Source: Warburgia ugandensis
Taxonomy: Eukaryota > Streptophyta > Magnoliopsida > Canellales > Canellaceae
DNA: 64,000 bases
NCBI GenBank assembly: GCA_035236585.1
Contig: CP141127.1
Coordinates: 51,040,001 to 51,104,000, forward strand
Direction: 5' to 3'
Position numbers and translations under genes: made by a program. The notes under the pieces were generated by a model, which worked only from the letters and a program-made list of their open reading frames with translations, made no database searches and was not told the origin of the DNA. Shown here in pieces: positions 1 to 11,220 of the stretch. Position 1 is the stretch's first letter, and each line of letters starts with the position of its first letter.

Positions 1-514
1 TAACTCAAGCTAAATTTGCTTTCTACAGTTCCTATAGTCAAATTACAAGTTTTAGTCCTTTTGAAGTGGTGTATGAAAAGATTATTTGAACCCAATGGAT
101 TGAGTAGTCCTCTCACTAGCCACTAATTTCAGTGGAGATTCTAAAGATAGAGATAAGCAAATCAAGAAAATGCATGAGTAGATCCAATCAAAGATTCAGA
201 ATGAGAAGTATAAAGAACAAGCAAATGAGCACATAAAATTTAGTGAACTTCAAAAAGGAGATTTGATATGGGTGCATCTTAGAGAGGATTGATTTCCTCA
301 AAGATAACACTTTAAGCTCAAGCCAATAGTAGACAAACCTTTTAAGGTTTTCAAGAAAATTTGTGAGAACGCTTACAAGATCAAGCTACCTACATAATTC
401 AAAGTTTTAAATACTTTCAACATAGTGGATCCTTCACCATTCAAAGGAGATGATGATGCAAATAGCTTGGAGACGAGTTGTTTTCAGCATTGGGAGAATG
501 ACACACTAGTGTCC
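1..514 (+). pseudogene. Ty3/gypsy integrase C-terminal remnant
   Basis: The tail of a plant Ty3/gypsy integrase is readable in pieces: SPFEVVYEK near position 95, then NAYKIKLP near 370, and FNIVDPSPFKGD near 420. These match the usual C-terminal sequence of plant gypsy integrases, where the motif ends in a NxxDLSPF-like block just before the 3' LTR. There are in-frame stops and frame changes, so no protein can be made. The same sequence recurs at 9820-10330, also just before an LTR. This copy therefore belongs to a neighbouring tandem unit of the same family, cut by the window edge. Confidence 0.8.
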
Positions 515-1640
515 AAAATTCCAAGATCAATGGTGGATCAAGAGAGATCAAGGATGATCAAGCATTAAACAACTAAGATCATTGCCAAACCCTCGTGGAT
601 CAAAACCTTTTTGACACATTAGATCATGGAGGAGTGGATGACTTAAGTCTTGAAAGAATCAACAATTTAGATTGGCTGGAAGAGGCATCTTGGAACCAAA
701 CTAAAAAAATGCCTAGACTATATGATGATTGGGCATCTTGGATTAAATGATGGAAGGCATCTTAGATTATCACAAATGGACATTGAACATGACACAATGG
801 GAGGAGTCCCATGGTCCACCATAGCATTTTTCAATTTTTCCATGGTCAAAAGACTTCCTAATTCCATGGTCCAGACATTTTCTAAATGCCTTTCTTGGTA
901 AGGTGCATTGACTAGTCAAACATTCCAAATCAGCAAAGACTAAGAAAAGTTCTTGCATGTGAAATCAAGGAATTTAGGAACTTGCTTATTTGTAATACAT
1001 GTGTATGGAAACTCTTTGAATGTGTTTAAGCCATACTTAGAAAGTCATATTTTGAAGGACCTAGTTTAGCCAATATTTAAAAAACATTTTTTAGCTTTGG
1101 AAACTATTGTAGTTAGCTAGTTGCTTTGTAGTTTGTGCATTGCTTATTTGGGAGGGCTATTCCTAATTATTTAAACTCCTTTTTAGCATGAATCCAAGGA
1201 TATATTATAGTTGAATTGGACATTTATTCCATTGTGATAGTTTGAATGCATCTCAAATTTCTTATATCTCTTGGAAGGGTCCAATGGATGGTGAGAGGTA
1301 GTTTTGTATCTTTAAGGTGGTGATTGATCTATGTCCTTAAAATTGGTGGCCTAATTTCTACCCATAGTTCTCAATCTCTTTGGTAGTGTTTTTGTATGCA
1401 AGGAGAGGTGAGCTATTACTACACCTTGGTTCTATGTCTCTATGGTGGTGATTATTCTATATCCACAGAGTGATAGTTATTTTCATACTTTAGTCCTATA
1501 TCTTTAAGGTAGTGAATGTTCTGTATCCATAGAGTGGTAAACGATTTACAATGTATCATATTATCTTCTATTTTACTTGTTTATCTAGTATCAATTTAGT
1601 GGAAATCTTACGGTTGCAATGACATTTTGTGTATAGTGAA
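515..1640 (+). repeat. LTR of the plus-strand gypsy element (upstream copy)
   Basis: This stretch lies between an integrase tail and a gag start and is homologous to 10338-11110. Both begin TGTCC(T)AAAATTCCA and share later blocks such as GATCAAGGATGATCAAGCA, GGAGGAGTGGA and GGGCATCTTGG-like sequence. Its last third (about 1310-1540) holds an imperfect repeated phrase with TATGTCT..ATGGTGGTGATT..CTATATCCA. The end is placed by the start of gag-like sequence and is approximate. No clear primer-binding site was found. Confidence 0.6.
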
Positions 1641-1675
1641 CTATTAATTTTGACAAATATGCTTGTGATATTGAG

Positions 1676-2560
1676 ATGGACAACCTAAGGAGATAAACCG
1701 AATAGCTCTAAGAATACTTAGATCAATATAGTAGTCATGGTGATAGGGGATGTGAGAACTCTAACATTGAATCCTCTGACAATGACTTAGATGATTCTCT
1801 TTCTTTTTCTACAAAAAGTGGAGGTCTGATAGGAGATCATCATTGAACAATGCTCTTAGAAGGAAGCATGATTTTCACTTTTCATGAGTGAAAGTGAATG
1901 TTCCAAAGTTTGAGGGAAAGAGGTAACCTGATGAATTACTAGACCTACTTCATATGATTGAACAAGTTTTTAGATATAAGTAGTTCTTAGAAGATGCTAA
2001 GATAATGTTAGTTGCTCCCAAACTTAGAAAGTATGCTTCTTTATGGTGGGAGAATTTAAAGAAACAAAGAGTACGTGAGGATAAAAGATTTAAAGTTGGA
2101 AAAGATGAAAAAAGAGTTCAAAAAAATATTTCTACCTGAAAATTATAGAATGGAGGAATATGGAGGAATGTAATACTAAATTTCAACACCTTATGTTAAG
2201 GTATGATGCAGTAAAGGCTAAGAGCAAACCATAACACACTTATTGGGTGGTATAAAGAAAGAAAGTGGAGATATAGTATATTTGCAACAATCCTGGTCTT
2301 TTAATGATGTTAGAAAGCTTGCATTAATTGTGGAGAAACAACAAAAAGAGGATTTTTAGACCTTATGGAAAGAGAAACTCTTTCAATCTTGGGAGTGGTT
2401 CTTCTAAACAAACACCTCATACAAGATTTCGAAAACCTTAATTCAAAAATTGATGATAAAAGCTATCTAATCCCTCAATTTCAAATGCGAGGAGATGTTT
2501 TAAATGTCAAAGTCTTGGACACATTGCCTTTGAATGTCCAAATGGTATGGTGGTTGTTTT
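1676..2560 (+). pseudogene. Ty3/gypsy gag with CCHC zinc knuckle
   Basis: The core reads VPKFEGK, then PDELLDLLHMIEQVFRYK, then LVAPKLRKYASLWWENL. This is the retrotransposon gag domain (PF03732 type) of plant gypsy elements. It is broken by in-frame TAA at 1924 and TAG at 1981 and by later frameshifts. A nucleocapsid zinc knuckle CFKCQSLGHIAFEC (C-x2-C-x4-H-x4-C) lies at 2496-2537 in another frame from the core, so at least one indel separates them. The ATG at 1676 (MDNLRR) resembles the usual gag start but is quickly followed by a stop. The order gag, protease, RT matches the family. Confidence 0.85.
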
Positions 2561-2721
2561 GGTGGAGGAAGAATCTTTATCATGTTATGAATAAGACAAA
2601 GATGCCATTCATGATGGTTAAGGTAATATGTTGGTGGTGCAAGGAAGCTGAAGTAATTTCTAAAAGGATGATGATTGGCTATGCCATCTTTTGACATGAG
2701 ATACACATCCATTGAAAAGTG

Positions 2722-2992
2722 TGCAATATTATAATTGACAGTGGTGCTCGTGAGAATGTTGTTTCTACAAAATTGGTGAATAGATTAAAGTTGAAAACAA
2801 AGCCCCATCCTTAACCGTACATGCTTACATGTCTAGACAAGGGACATTAAATTAAAGTAACTCATCAATGCCTTGTCTCTTTCTATATTGGATAAAGGTA
2901 CAAAGACGAAGTATGGTGTCATGTAATACTAATAGATGCATGTCACTTGTTGTTGAGTCGACAATGATAATATGATAGGAAAGTTCAACTTG
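2722..2992 (+). pseudogene. Ty3/gypsy aspartic protease remnant
   Basis: A retropepsin-like stretch begins CNIIIDSGARENVVS with the catalytic D-S/T-G triad at 2737-2745. It is followed by LVNRLKLKTKPHP and a DACHLLL-like segment near 2935. The position, about 180 bp after the zinc knuckle and before RT, is as expected for gypsy pol. A stop after KPHP and frame changes show it is dead. Confidence 0.75.
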
Positions 2993-3189
2993 TTGGTTTA
3001 GAAATACTCATTCTTTCATTTTCAATGGTAAGAAATTTTTTTAGCACCATTAAAACCAATGATTCCTTCTAAAACATCTGAGGTAGTTCACATGAGCAAC
3101 ATGCATAAGATTGATTATTTTATTGAAGTTATAAATGATGCATGTTCTGTTGATGAGATTGATGAAGATTTTGAAAAAAAAAACATACA

Positions 3190-3663
3190 ACCATTGATTG
3201 TATAACCTTGCTAATTGAGTTTGAAGATGTACTTACTAAAGAAATTCCAAATGGTTTACCTCCTATGGGAGATATATAGCATTATATCAACTTTATTCCT
3301 AGATTTATCCCTCTTGGCAAAGTTGAATATCATATGAGTTCGAAAGTGCATGAAGAATTGTATCATCAAGTTGATGAATTAATTGTCAAAGGTTTGCTTA
3401 AAGAAATTAAAAGTCCTTCTATAGTACCTTCCCTTGTTGTATTAAAGAAGGATGGAACATGGAGAATGTATATTGACAGCAGGGCAGTGAATAAGATAAT
3501 GATTAGTTACCACTTCCTATCCCTTGTCTTGATAATCTACTAGCTCAACTCCATTGAGCTACCACTTTTTCAAAGATTGACCTTTGTAGCGGGTACCATC
3601 ATATTTGAATGATACTACATAACAAATGGAAGATGGTTTTGAAAACTAGAGGTGGACTCAATG
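3190..3663 (+). pseudogene. Ty3/gypsy reverse transcriptase, N-terminal half
   Basis: A clear RT start (from 3334) reads HEELYHQVDELIVKGLLKE, then PSLVVLKKDGTWRMYIDS and RAVNKI, the fingers region of gypsy RT. It runs on in another frame through FSKIDLCSGYHH-like sequence to about 3658. The RT is then interrupted by a 5.6-kb LTR element and resumes at 9240. The 5-bp sequence CAATG at 3659-3663 is one half of the target duplication. Frameshifts near 3510 and 3600 are independent of the insertion. Confidence 0.85.
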
Positions 3664-3740
3664 TGTGACGACCCGAGTTTTTGTAACATGATTTGTAAAG
3701 TATTTTGAAAGGCAGGCCCTTAAGAGTGTAAATTTTTTTC
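3664..3740 (-). repeat. Remnant of the 3' LTR of element A (last 77 bp)
   Basis: Positions 3664-3740 match 4461-4538 with about one substitution and one 1-bp gap, then identity stops sharply. This leaves only the terminal 77 bp of the second LTR. The junction with gag sequence at 3740/3741 marks an internal deletion that removed several kilobases while keeping the element end and the target duplication. Confidence 0.88.
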
Positions 3741-3862
3741 TCAATATTTATGGTTGAATACTTCCGTAAATTCTTCCCATGTAATATCTTCAGAATTCGA
3801 GTATGTGGCAAATTTCCACATTCTTCCCATGTAATACTTCCGTAAATTCAAAATGCAGCTTC

Positions 3863-4330
3863 TTATTTGAATAAGTATGTGGCAAATTTCACCTTCAACT
3901 CTGAAGGAGTGCGTAGTGCACTAAAAGTCTTTTCAACTTCATATATCCATTCCTTAGCCTTTTTAGCTTCACCCTTACCATTATACACCGTAGTCATCTT
4001 TTGAAATCTCTCCATCATTTTGTCAACTTTTTTTGGTGCTAATGGGGATTTTCCAACTTCTTCACTTGGTACAAGGGAAGATTGCCCTTGTCCTAGTGTG
4101 GGAGTAGCTGGTGGTGGTGCTGGTGTAGTATGTCTCACCCTAGGCTGAGCCGGAGCCTACGTACTTGGTATTTCTATAGGAGGTGATGAACCTTAGGGTT
4201 GTTGTAGGTGAGGAAGGAGGTTCCTTAACATCCTTGCCATCATCTCTTCCATATTACTCATAGTTACTTTCTCCATATTGTCTTCTGGAGAATTTTGAGC
4301 TGTCTGCCTTGTGACTCTCTTTGGAGGCAT
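3863..4330 (-). pseudogene. gag N-terminus of element A (Del/Tekay-like)
   Basis: On the minus strand an ATG at 4330 opens MPPKRVTRQTAQN, continues to MEEMMARMLRNLL, and reaches MERFQKMTTVYNGKGEAKKA and EWIYEVEKTFSALRTPSEL, ending near KFATYLF. This is the N-terminal half of a chromovirus gag. Two in-frame stops (around 4165 and 4200) split it; the longest open part starts at 4138. It lies about 120 bp downstream of the primer site. Just left of it (3741-3862) short blocks such as CTTCCGTAAATTC and TATGTGGCAAATTTC occur twice, a local rearrangement next to the deletion. Confidence 0.8.
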
Positions 4331-4446
4331 CTGCTCATAAACCAAAATTCTATCAGTCCTCTATACAACTACTTCTATCTTAATCTAGACTTGGATTATA
4401 ATCTCTCCTTTGGACATATTTGTACTGTACTATGACTGGATGAATC

Positions 4447-4458
4447 GCTCTGATACCA
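4447..4458 (-). other. Primer-binding site of element A (initiator tRNA-Met type)
   Basis: The minus strand reads TGGTATCAGAGC, a perfect 12-nt complement of the initiator tRNA-Met 3' end. It lies two bases after the end of the long LTR (4461). This fixes element orientation and shows that 4461-9239 is the 5' LTR. Confidence 0.9.
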
Positions 4459-4835
4459 ACTGTGACGACCCGGGTTTTTGTAACATGATTTGTAAAGTAT
4501 TTTGAAAGGCAGGGCCCTTAAGAGTGTAAATTTTTTTCGCAAAACAAAGCAGCGGAAATTCTTTTCTTTAGAACTTGTTTTGAAAACCCAATTTGTGTAT
4601 AAAATAAAATTCCATTGAAGGAATATACTTTTATTAAATTTTAGGATCCATCCAATGGTTCACAGTACAACCAAATCTATTACAGTACTTGTCCAAATTA
4701 CATAATCCAAAACTCAAGCTCACCATACAATAAAACTCTCAACAAAGAAAAATACATCTCTTCAAGGGTATACCTTGAGGATTATTCTCTTCAAGTCTTC
4801 TATCGTCTTCAGCTCCTAACTCCCCTTCCCTGTAT

Positions 4836-4866
4836 CTGAGATATTGCAACATTTATAATATCTCAG
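4836..4866 (-). other. Conserved LTR hairpin (copy A)
   Basis: The arms CTGAGATATT and AATATCTCAG are exact reverse complements around an 11-nt loop. The same palindrome recurs at the corresponding place in five other LTR copies of this window. It lies 375 nt before the LTR end in the sense direction. Confidence 0.75.
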
Positions 4867-7789
4867 CAAGCAATGCTTGGTAGGGGATTCAAGAAGCATA
4901 ATAATTGACAATGTAATTCCAATACTTCATAATCCCATTATCCCTCAACATATTCATGTCTTTACTCTTTACTTTGTAATTTATGTATATCTATATACAT
5001 ACATACATACTCTTCATGAGTAAACCAGTTAAATTTATGAAAGTAGTCAAATACCATTCCCAACTAAGCTGATCAATTCTCTCCATTATGAGAATTTAGT
5101 ATTACAGCTAATCTTATACTGGGAATTTCCCTTCTTGGGAAATATTGGTAATATACAATTACCTATCATTTCATTATGCTACAACATAAGGCATTTCACT
5201 ATACCTATTCTCATATGCATCATAGTGCAAAATAATAAAAAAGGTTGCTATGCTGTAGTCTGATCCATGCTAGCGCGCTTGGATAACTACTTTATTCACC
5301 ACTGATACCATAGTGGAAAATATTATGTCACTGCCTATATGGGGGACAAGACTTTCACAGTGGTGGCCTTCCCATAATTGCCACCACCCGACTTTTAGCC
5401 TCTCTTTGGGCAAGGTATCATCATATCATCAAATTTCAAGGAGCGGGTGGCCAAACCCTCATAACTCCTCTAGCAATAGCATTCCCCTAGGCTTATGCCT
5501 ATTAAAACAAACTCACAAGCCTCCAAGCTTGTATGTAAAATAGATTTCATATATATCAGACCATATGTCTATTTACTTAGGGCTAAAATATTTTCTAGTT
5601 CCCTATTCACTTATAGGTTAGTCCTTAACCATCTTATATGTGTTTAGTTGGATCATAAGGTTTTCAAGAGATTTAATACAAGTATTAACATTACTCTTGT
5701 CAACATAAGATCATGAGTACAATCATGTATATCTCATGTAAATGTATCCATCAAATCCTCCTACCTTCAAGGAGTGATCTCTTTTACCAAATCTTCCATG
5801 ATCCCGACTGATGTATGTAATTTGTACATCCATACATATTGTCAATATATAAATTTGAACAATCCTATTGATCACTAGATCTAATGTTTAGAATGATCTT
5901 TAGATCATTCATATCTAAGTATTTTTCTATCTCTAAGTCTTTGTGTGTCCATCTCCTTGATCTTGATCTTTCATAGATCCATTGATTGACAATCTACACA
6001 TGTTGATAAAGATCAAGGTCCTAGATCTTTTATCATCTAGTTCTTCTTTAATCTAAGTTCAGTTATTGGATCATCCCTAAGGAGGATGATCTTGGTTTTC
6101 TTCCTTGAATCATCTTTGATCAAGGGTTTGGATTATCTAATCTAATGAACTATAACAAGCATACTAATAAACATGCATACTAAGTACAATATAATATTCT
6201 TATTCTTATTGTTCTTGATCATCCAAGATCTAATGGATCTTGTTTGATCATCCTTATCTTACTTACTGTTTTTATTAGGGTTAGGTAATTTACTAACCTT
6301 TTATGCTCTTATTATTATTATTCAACCAATTAATGTGATGGTTGAAGGTAACTTATTCAAGCCTAAATCTAGACTACTCTTATTTCCAATTGGCTAAGGC
6401 TTACTAGCTGAATGGGTGAACATAAAGTGGTTACTTCAATCCTCATGTAGGGAGACGTTTAGACTTCACAAACGTCAACGAAAGGTAGGGAAGAGCGAGG
6501 CTCTATTAGATAACCCCTTTAACCACTATGTTCATCAATCACTAGAATGACCATAGCTCAACCTTTCATAAGGTTCCTATAAGCATATTTACCCTAAGTA
6601 CTCTTTATAATGGATTTTAATTAAGTCCATGAATATTTATAATGTCATTCATTGGGTTTATTATTCGTTTACTAGTTTGGGCCAAGGAGTTGATAATCCT
6701 TATATTATCCTACTAACTATAGCCCTTACTAATTAAGTCCAAAGTACTCCATTCTTATTTGTGTCATGAAACTCTACTTTCTCATTAGATTACATTTTTG
6801 ATGTTTTATGCTCTTTATCTCATAACGAGTAGATCTACTAATAACATTTAACCATAAATAAATTATAAATTCAAAGCATAAAACTACATAATTTAACACT
6901 TAATGATAATGAGGCAAGGTACTTAAAATTACTCTAACATGATTTCAAACTAATATACCTTAATAACTCAATTTAAACTAACATGGACTTAAGGTATAAT
7001 CTCATACTATAGTATAAACTTATATGAAATTCTAGAATGGTCCTAAGTTAGAATGGCATGAAATCATACTAAAGTGCCCCTAAGGTAATTAAATCTAGCA
7101 CCTTATGATAACAATGAAATCACATATCATGCTAAAGTCTAAATGTTATACTAGCATGCTTTATAACATAATCATATTTAAAATGCTATTATATAAAATG
7201 GAACTAATTACATTAACATTTTTAGAAACCAATACTTATGATCCAACCATTAGATCTTAGATCTTTTCCTTTGATTAAGGGTATTAGTTATATTTAGAGG
7301 ATTTTCTTTATTAAGGTCCAAAGATCATATTGATCCATTTTTGTCATAATCCATCCATGATTTCTTGGATTTCATCATATCAACATTCATTTTATCCATC
7401 CCAAGGATCTGATCACACTTGATCTCATTGATCAAGTGGGTCCCTTTGTATTTTAAGGGTTTTTCTACCATAATGGGTAGATCCCTTAATATATCTCAGA
7501 TATGTCCAAATAAACCATATATATCACTTTATTTCAATAATATATAATTAGTAAAACATATTTTCTTGATCTGATCATCTCAGATCTTGAAGATCTAGGT
7601 AATTGGAAACTTGTTTCTTTAATACAGAAAGTTTTACTGAATATTATGTCCATTTTATCATTTCATCAAAAAATATAGGTTTCAAGCTTTCCATAGCTTC
7701 TTTCCGATTTAATTTGGAGTTCAGATGGCTTCGAAATGAGATCTAGAAGTTCACAGTCCTTCATAAGGCCTGGATTTGATCTGGGCCCA

Positions 7790-8010
7790 CCGGAATGGAC
7801 GGCCCAGATCTTTCGGCCGGAACGAGAAAGCTGGGCAGAACGCTCTCGCTCGTTGGGCACGTTCGTCATGACGAGATGGAAAAGCGTCCGCACGGGACGT
7901 TGCCCGACGCGCGCGGGACGACTTTGCACACACTCCGTGCACGCAGGATGATGTCGCATGCGCTTACGCGGGCATGCGTGCGGCGTCTCACGTGTTGTTC
8001 GTTCGATCAG
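7790..8010. other. CpG-rich block inside LTR A
   Basis: This roughly 220-bp stretch is much richer in G, C and CpG than the surrounding AT-rich LTR (for example CGACGCGCGCGGGACGAC). The corresponding place in the LTR at 56840-64000 (near 62815) and in the LTR at 21140-38358 (near 37070) lacks it. Several overlapping ORFs on both strands here (60-124 codons) come from low stop-codon frequency in GC-rich DNA. None resembles a known protein. Confidence 0.6.
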
Positions 8011-8655
8011 GAGATCGGATAGTCCTTTTGGACCATCCAATCAATCCCTTCTTGATTGAGGAACTAAACCTTCATGAAATTTAGTGAAATTTGTACCCTA
8101 TGGGTTTTGGACCCTTATGGATTGATTGGTAAGGTCAGATTTTAAATCTGAGTTCTCTATCGTCCTAAATTGAAGGTGCTATTATTACTTTATTTTTACT
8201 TTTTTTTATCATCAAAATAAATTACAGTAAAATAAAAATTTCATTAAACATAAGTAAACATGTATAGAAAGTATTTCTACCTACCTAATTGGTAAAGAAA
8301 CATTGTTTATGTGTCCAATTTAAAAGAAATACCCTTTTGATGAAGATAGGCCCAAGATCCACCTTTCTTGCAAAAATCTCGTTGTTTGAGCCGTTGGATC
8401 TTGAAATTGCTTTGGGGGTTTTGTAGCTAAGGTATGATGGGAAGTTTTGGATGGTGGAATTGATGATATTAGATTTGGAACAGAGTGCCTAATTGATTTT
8501 AGGTTTCTTGTTCCAATCAAAAAAGAAAAGGAATTGAAAAGAGAAATATCTCTTGTTTTGGGTTTTTAGGGAGGGATCTAGGTGTAATTTTTCAGGAAGA
8601 GTGAAGAAATTTTGGCAGGGATTTTATGAGAATTTTTAGAGAATTTTTGGGGTTG

Positions 8656-8663
8656 TATTTATA
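8656..8663 (-). promoter_or_regulatory. TATA box of LTR A
   Basis: The minus strand reads GCCTATAAATACAACCCC. The same TATAAATA lies at the matching place in the LTRs at 21140-38358 (37785-37792), 56840-64000 (63424-63431) and, on the plus strand, 55036-56839 (55448-55455). Its position about 580 nt from the LTR start fits a U3 promoter. Confidence 0.7.
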
Positions 8664-9239
8664 GGCATTTTGGTCTTCTTTCATGATTATAATATTTAAT
8701 TTTTTATTATTAAATGGCATGAAAGTCTCCCATGCTCCATTTTTCTTCCCCAAGACCAGCTGGTGTTTGTTGACCCATGACTTCACGTGGGCTATTCATA
8801 AGATTCATTTTTGGGTCCCTTGTGGGCCCTGTGTGGGCCCCACATGGTGTAAAAGACCATTTTGCCATTTATGTATAAAATTTTGGGTTTTATTCCCATG
8901 GTCTCAGATTTGAGTGTACTTAGTGGCGTTGGATTCATATTTCTCAGTACATTTTAAATTTTCATGTCTCATATTTTGATTTTTGGGTAAAATTACTATT
9001 TTACCTTTTTGTCTAAGAAATGAAGAAACTTAAGGATTTTTCATCCGAATTCAGAATTTGTCGTGCTTACAAGCATTTTGAAGGGTTTGCTAAGTTTAAT
9101 TTCAATTTTACATGTCTTATATTTGATTATACTTTTATAAAAAGTATATTCTAAATAACCCTAATATTTCAGCCCAAAATATTTGAAACTCAAACTTTAT
9201 TGATTTTCTCAATCAATTACAAAAATTGGGGTTATTACA

Positions 9240-9620
9240 CAATGAGTGGTTAGTTATGCCTTTTGGCTTATCTAATGCTCCTAACACTTTCATGCATTTA
9301 ATGACTCATATTTTTAAGCCCTTCAGTGAAAAATTTGTTGTTGTGTACTTTGATGATATTCTTCTATGCAACAAAAATCAAGATGAGCATTTAAGTCATC
9401 CTCAGAGTAATAAATACTTTGTGAGAATAGAAGTTTACGTGAATATGGAGAAGAGCAATTTCTTTGTTGCTAACCCTAACTTTTTGGGCTATATTGTTTC
9501 AATTAATGGAGTAAAGATGGATCCAAGTAAGTTAAGTCTATTCTCAGTTGGCCAATTCCTTTGTCTCTTTATGATATTAAAGCTTTCGTGGCCTTACTTA
9601 TTTCAATAAGAGATTCATCA
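9240..9620 (+). pseudogene. Ty3/gypsy reverse transcriptase, C-terminal half with YFDD
   Basis: RT resumes after element A as [20 protein letters not shown], with the catalytic motif [10 protein letters not shown] (YFDD at 9346-9357), then [18 protein letters not shown]. It is in the same frame class as the N-terminal half and continues it across the insertion. Near 9610 it passes with frameshifts into an RT thumb-like stretch (FSTIITPIIKCLKEGN). The aspartates of the active site are still present, but the gene as a whole is broken. Confidence 0.9.
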
Positions 9621-10337
9621 AGAATTCAGCACTATTATTACTCCAATTATAAAATGTTTGAAGGAAGGAAATCTTAAGGAACTTATCAAACACATGGTAA
9701 GCAATGGTCCTATTCTCTATTTGCCTAACTTTGGATGTATATTTGAAGTTGTTGACAGAAGTTTAGGAAGTCTACAGTGAAGTTTTTGTGGGAAAGAATA
9801 TCCGTAAATATGATTTGTTGTTATTTAAAGCTAAATTTGCTTTCAATAGTTCTTATAGTCAAACTTCACACTATAGTTCTTTTGGCATGATGTATATATG
9901 AAAAGATCCTTTATGTCTAATGGATTTAGTATGCATGCTAGTAGCCAATAATTTTATTGGAGATGTTACAGAAAGAGCAATGGAAATCAAGAAGATGTAC
10001 ATGCATATCCGAGCAATGATTACAAGTCAAAATGAGAAGTTAAAGAACAAGTAGATATGCATAGAAAATCTACTGAATTTCAAGAAGGAGATTTGATATA
10101 GATGAATGTTAGAAAGGATTGATTTCCTTAAGGGCAACACTCAATGATTAATCCAAGAGAAGTGGGTCTTTTCAAGGTCTAGAAGAAAATTGGCGAGAAT
10201 GCTTACAAGATTGAGCTCCCTGTAGAATTTGAAGTTTCAGACACTTTTAATGTAATAGATCTTTGACCATACAAAGGAGAGTATGTTAAAGGCCTCAAAG
10301 ATGAGGTCTTTTCAAACTAGAGAGAATAACACGAGGG
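9621..10337 (+). pseudogene. Collapsed RNase H-integrase region of the gypsy element
   Basis: Only about 200 bp separate the RT thumb from the integrase tail (KAKFAFNSSYSQ near 9825, then NAYKIELPVEF near 10200 and FNVIDL near 10250). RNase H, the HHCC finger and the integrase core are therefore missing by deletion. The tail closely parallels the sequence at 1-514. An ORF at 10352-10657 just downstream lies in the LTR and is not a gene. Confidence 0.75.
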
Positions 10338-11110
10338 TGTCCTAAAATTCCATGATCAGTGGTAGATCAGGAGAGATCAAGGATGATCAAGCAATGAATG
10401 GTCAAGATCATCATCAAACCCTCCTAGATCAAAATGTTTTGGATGTGTTAGTTTGTGGAGGAGTGGACAACTTGAGTCTTCAAAGAATAAATAATTTTCA
10501 TTGGCCAAAAGGGGCATCTTGGAGAAAAAATAAAAAATTCATAGATTATATGATGAATGGATGCCTTGGATTAAATGATGGAGAACGTCCTAGATTACAA
10601 CAAATGAACATTGAAGATCACACAATGGGAGGTGTTCCATGGCCAAAACATTTCTAATATACTTCCTTTGTAAGATCTATTAACTAGTCAAAGATTTCAA
10701 ATAAGCTAAGCTTAAGGAAAGTTCTTGCATGGGAAGTTAGGGAGTTTGGGAACTTGCTTATATGTAATGCATGTATATCGAAACTCTTTGAATGCATTTA
10801 GGCAACTACTCAATACTTATTAAAGTATTATTTGGAAAAACCCAATTTTAGGAAGCTCTTGTTAGGCAAGCACCTAATATTTAGAAAGTATTCTCTAGCT
10901 TAAGAAACTTATATTTAGATAGTCACTTGGTAGTTTGTAGATTCATTATTTAGAAGTGTTGTTCCCATCCATTTAAACCCCTTTGTAGCATAAATCCAAG
11001 GATATAATATAGTTGAATTAGAATTTTTTTCAATTGTAGGAGGAGTGCATCTCATATTTTACTTTCATTTATTGTATCTGTTGGAGGGATCCAAGGGTGG
11101 TAGGGCACTA
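10338..11110 (+). repeat. LTR of the plus-strand gypsy element (downstream copy, truncated)
   Basis: It is homologous to 515-1290, beginning TGTCCTAAAATTCC and continuing through shared blocks to about 11102. After this the two diverge, so the last third of the LTR is missing or replaced. The stretch 11111-11220 has nothing recognisable. Confidence 0.6.
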
Positions 11111-11220
11111 CTCTTGTTAATTTCTACAAGTGCAAAGTTGATAAGTGTAGTATTTTGTAGGATCAATTCTAGAGGGATGATATAGTATGATAATAAACCC
11201 AAAATTATTATAATCTAATG

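Larger units (their letters stand above)
3664..9239 (-). mobile_element. Deleted LTR retrotransposon with a very long LTR (element A)
   Basis: The insertion has ends TGTGACGACC...TTATTACA and the same 5 bp, CAATG, on both sides (3659-3663 and 9240-9244). It lies exactly inside an otherwise continuous RT reading ([13 protein letters not shown]). Read on the minus strand it is: LTR (9239 to 4461), 2-nt spacer, tRNA-Met-type primer site, gag start, then only the last 77 bp of the second LTR. Most of gag, all of pol and nearly all of the 3' LTR are deleted. The gag type (MPPKR start) and primer site fit a Del/Tekay-like chromovirus. Confidence 0.92.
4461..9239 (-). repeat. 4.78-kb 5' LTR of element A
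   Basis: This LTR is bounded by TG/CA and by the primer site. It is homologous, in the same orientation, to 21140-38358 (minus its insertion) and to 56840-64000. In sense order from 9239 it contains a TATA box (8663-8656), a splice-donor-like site near 8286, a CpG-rich block (8010-7790), a long AT-rich middle, a conserved block with GGTGGCCTTCCC on the plus strand at 5361-5373, a hairpin (4866-4836), and the LTR end. The only ORFs are short and unconserved; none is coding on present evidence. Confidence 0.88.

Noticed and set aside
2365-2694. ORF of 109 codons in the gypsy gag-protease region
   Set aside because: It is out of frame with the zinc knuckle CFKCQSLGHIAFEC at 2496-2537, which is the real relic.
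7666-8040. ORF of 124 codons on the minus strand and overlapping plus-strand ORFs
   Set aside because: Same situation in the CpG-rich block of LTR A; simultaneous opening in four frames argues against coding.
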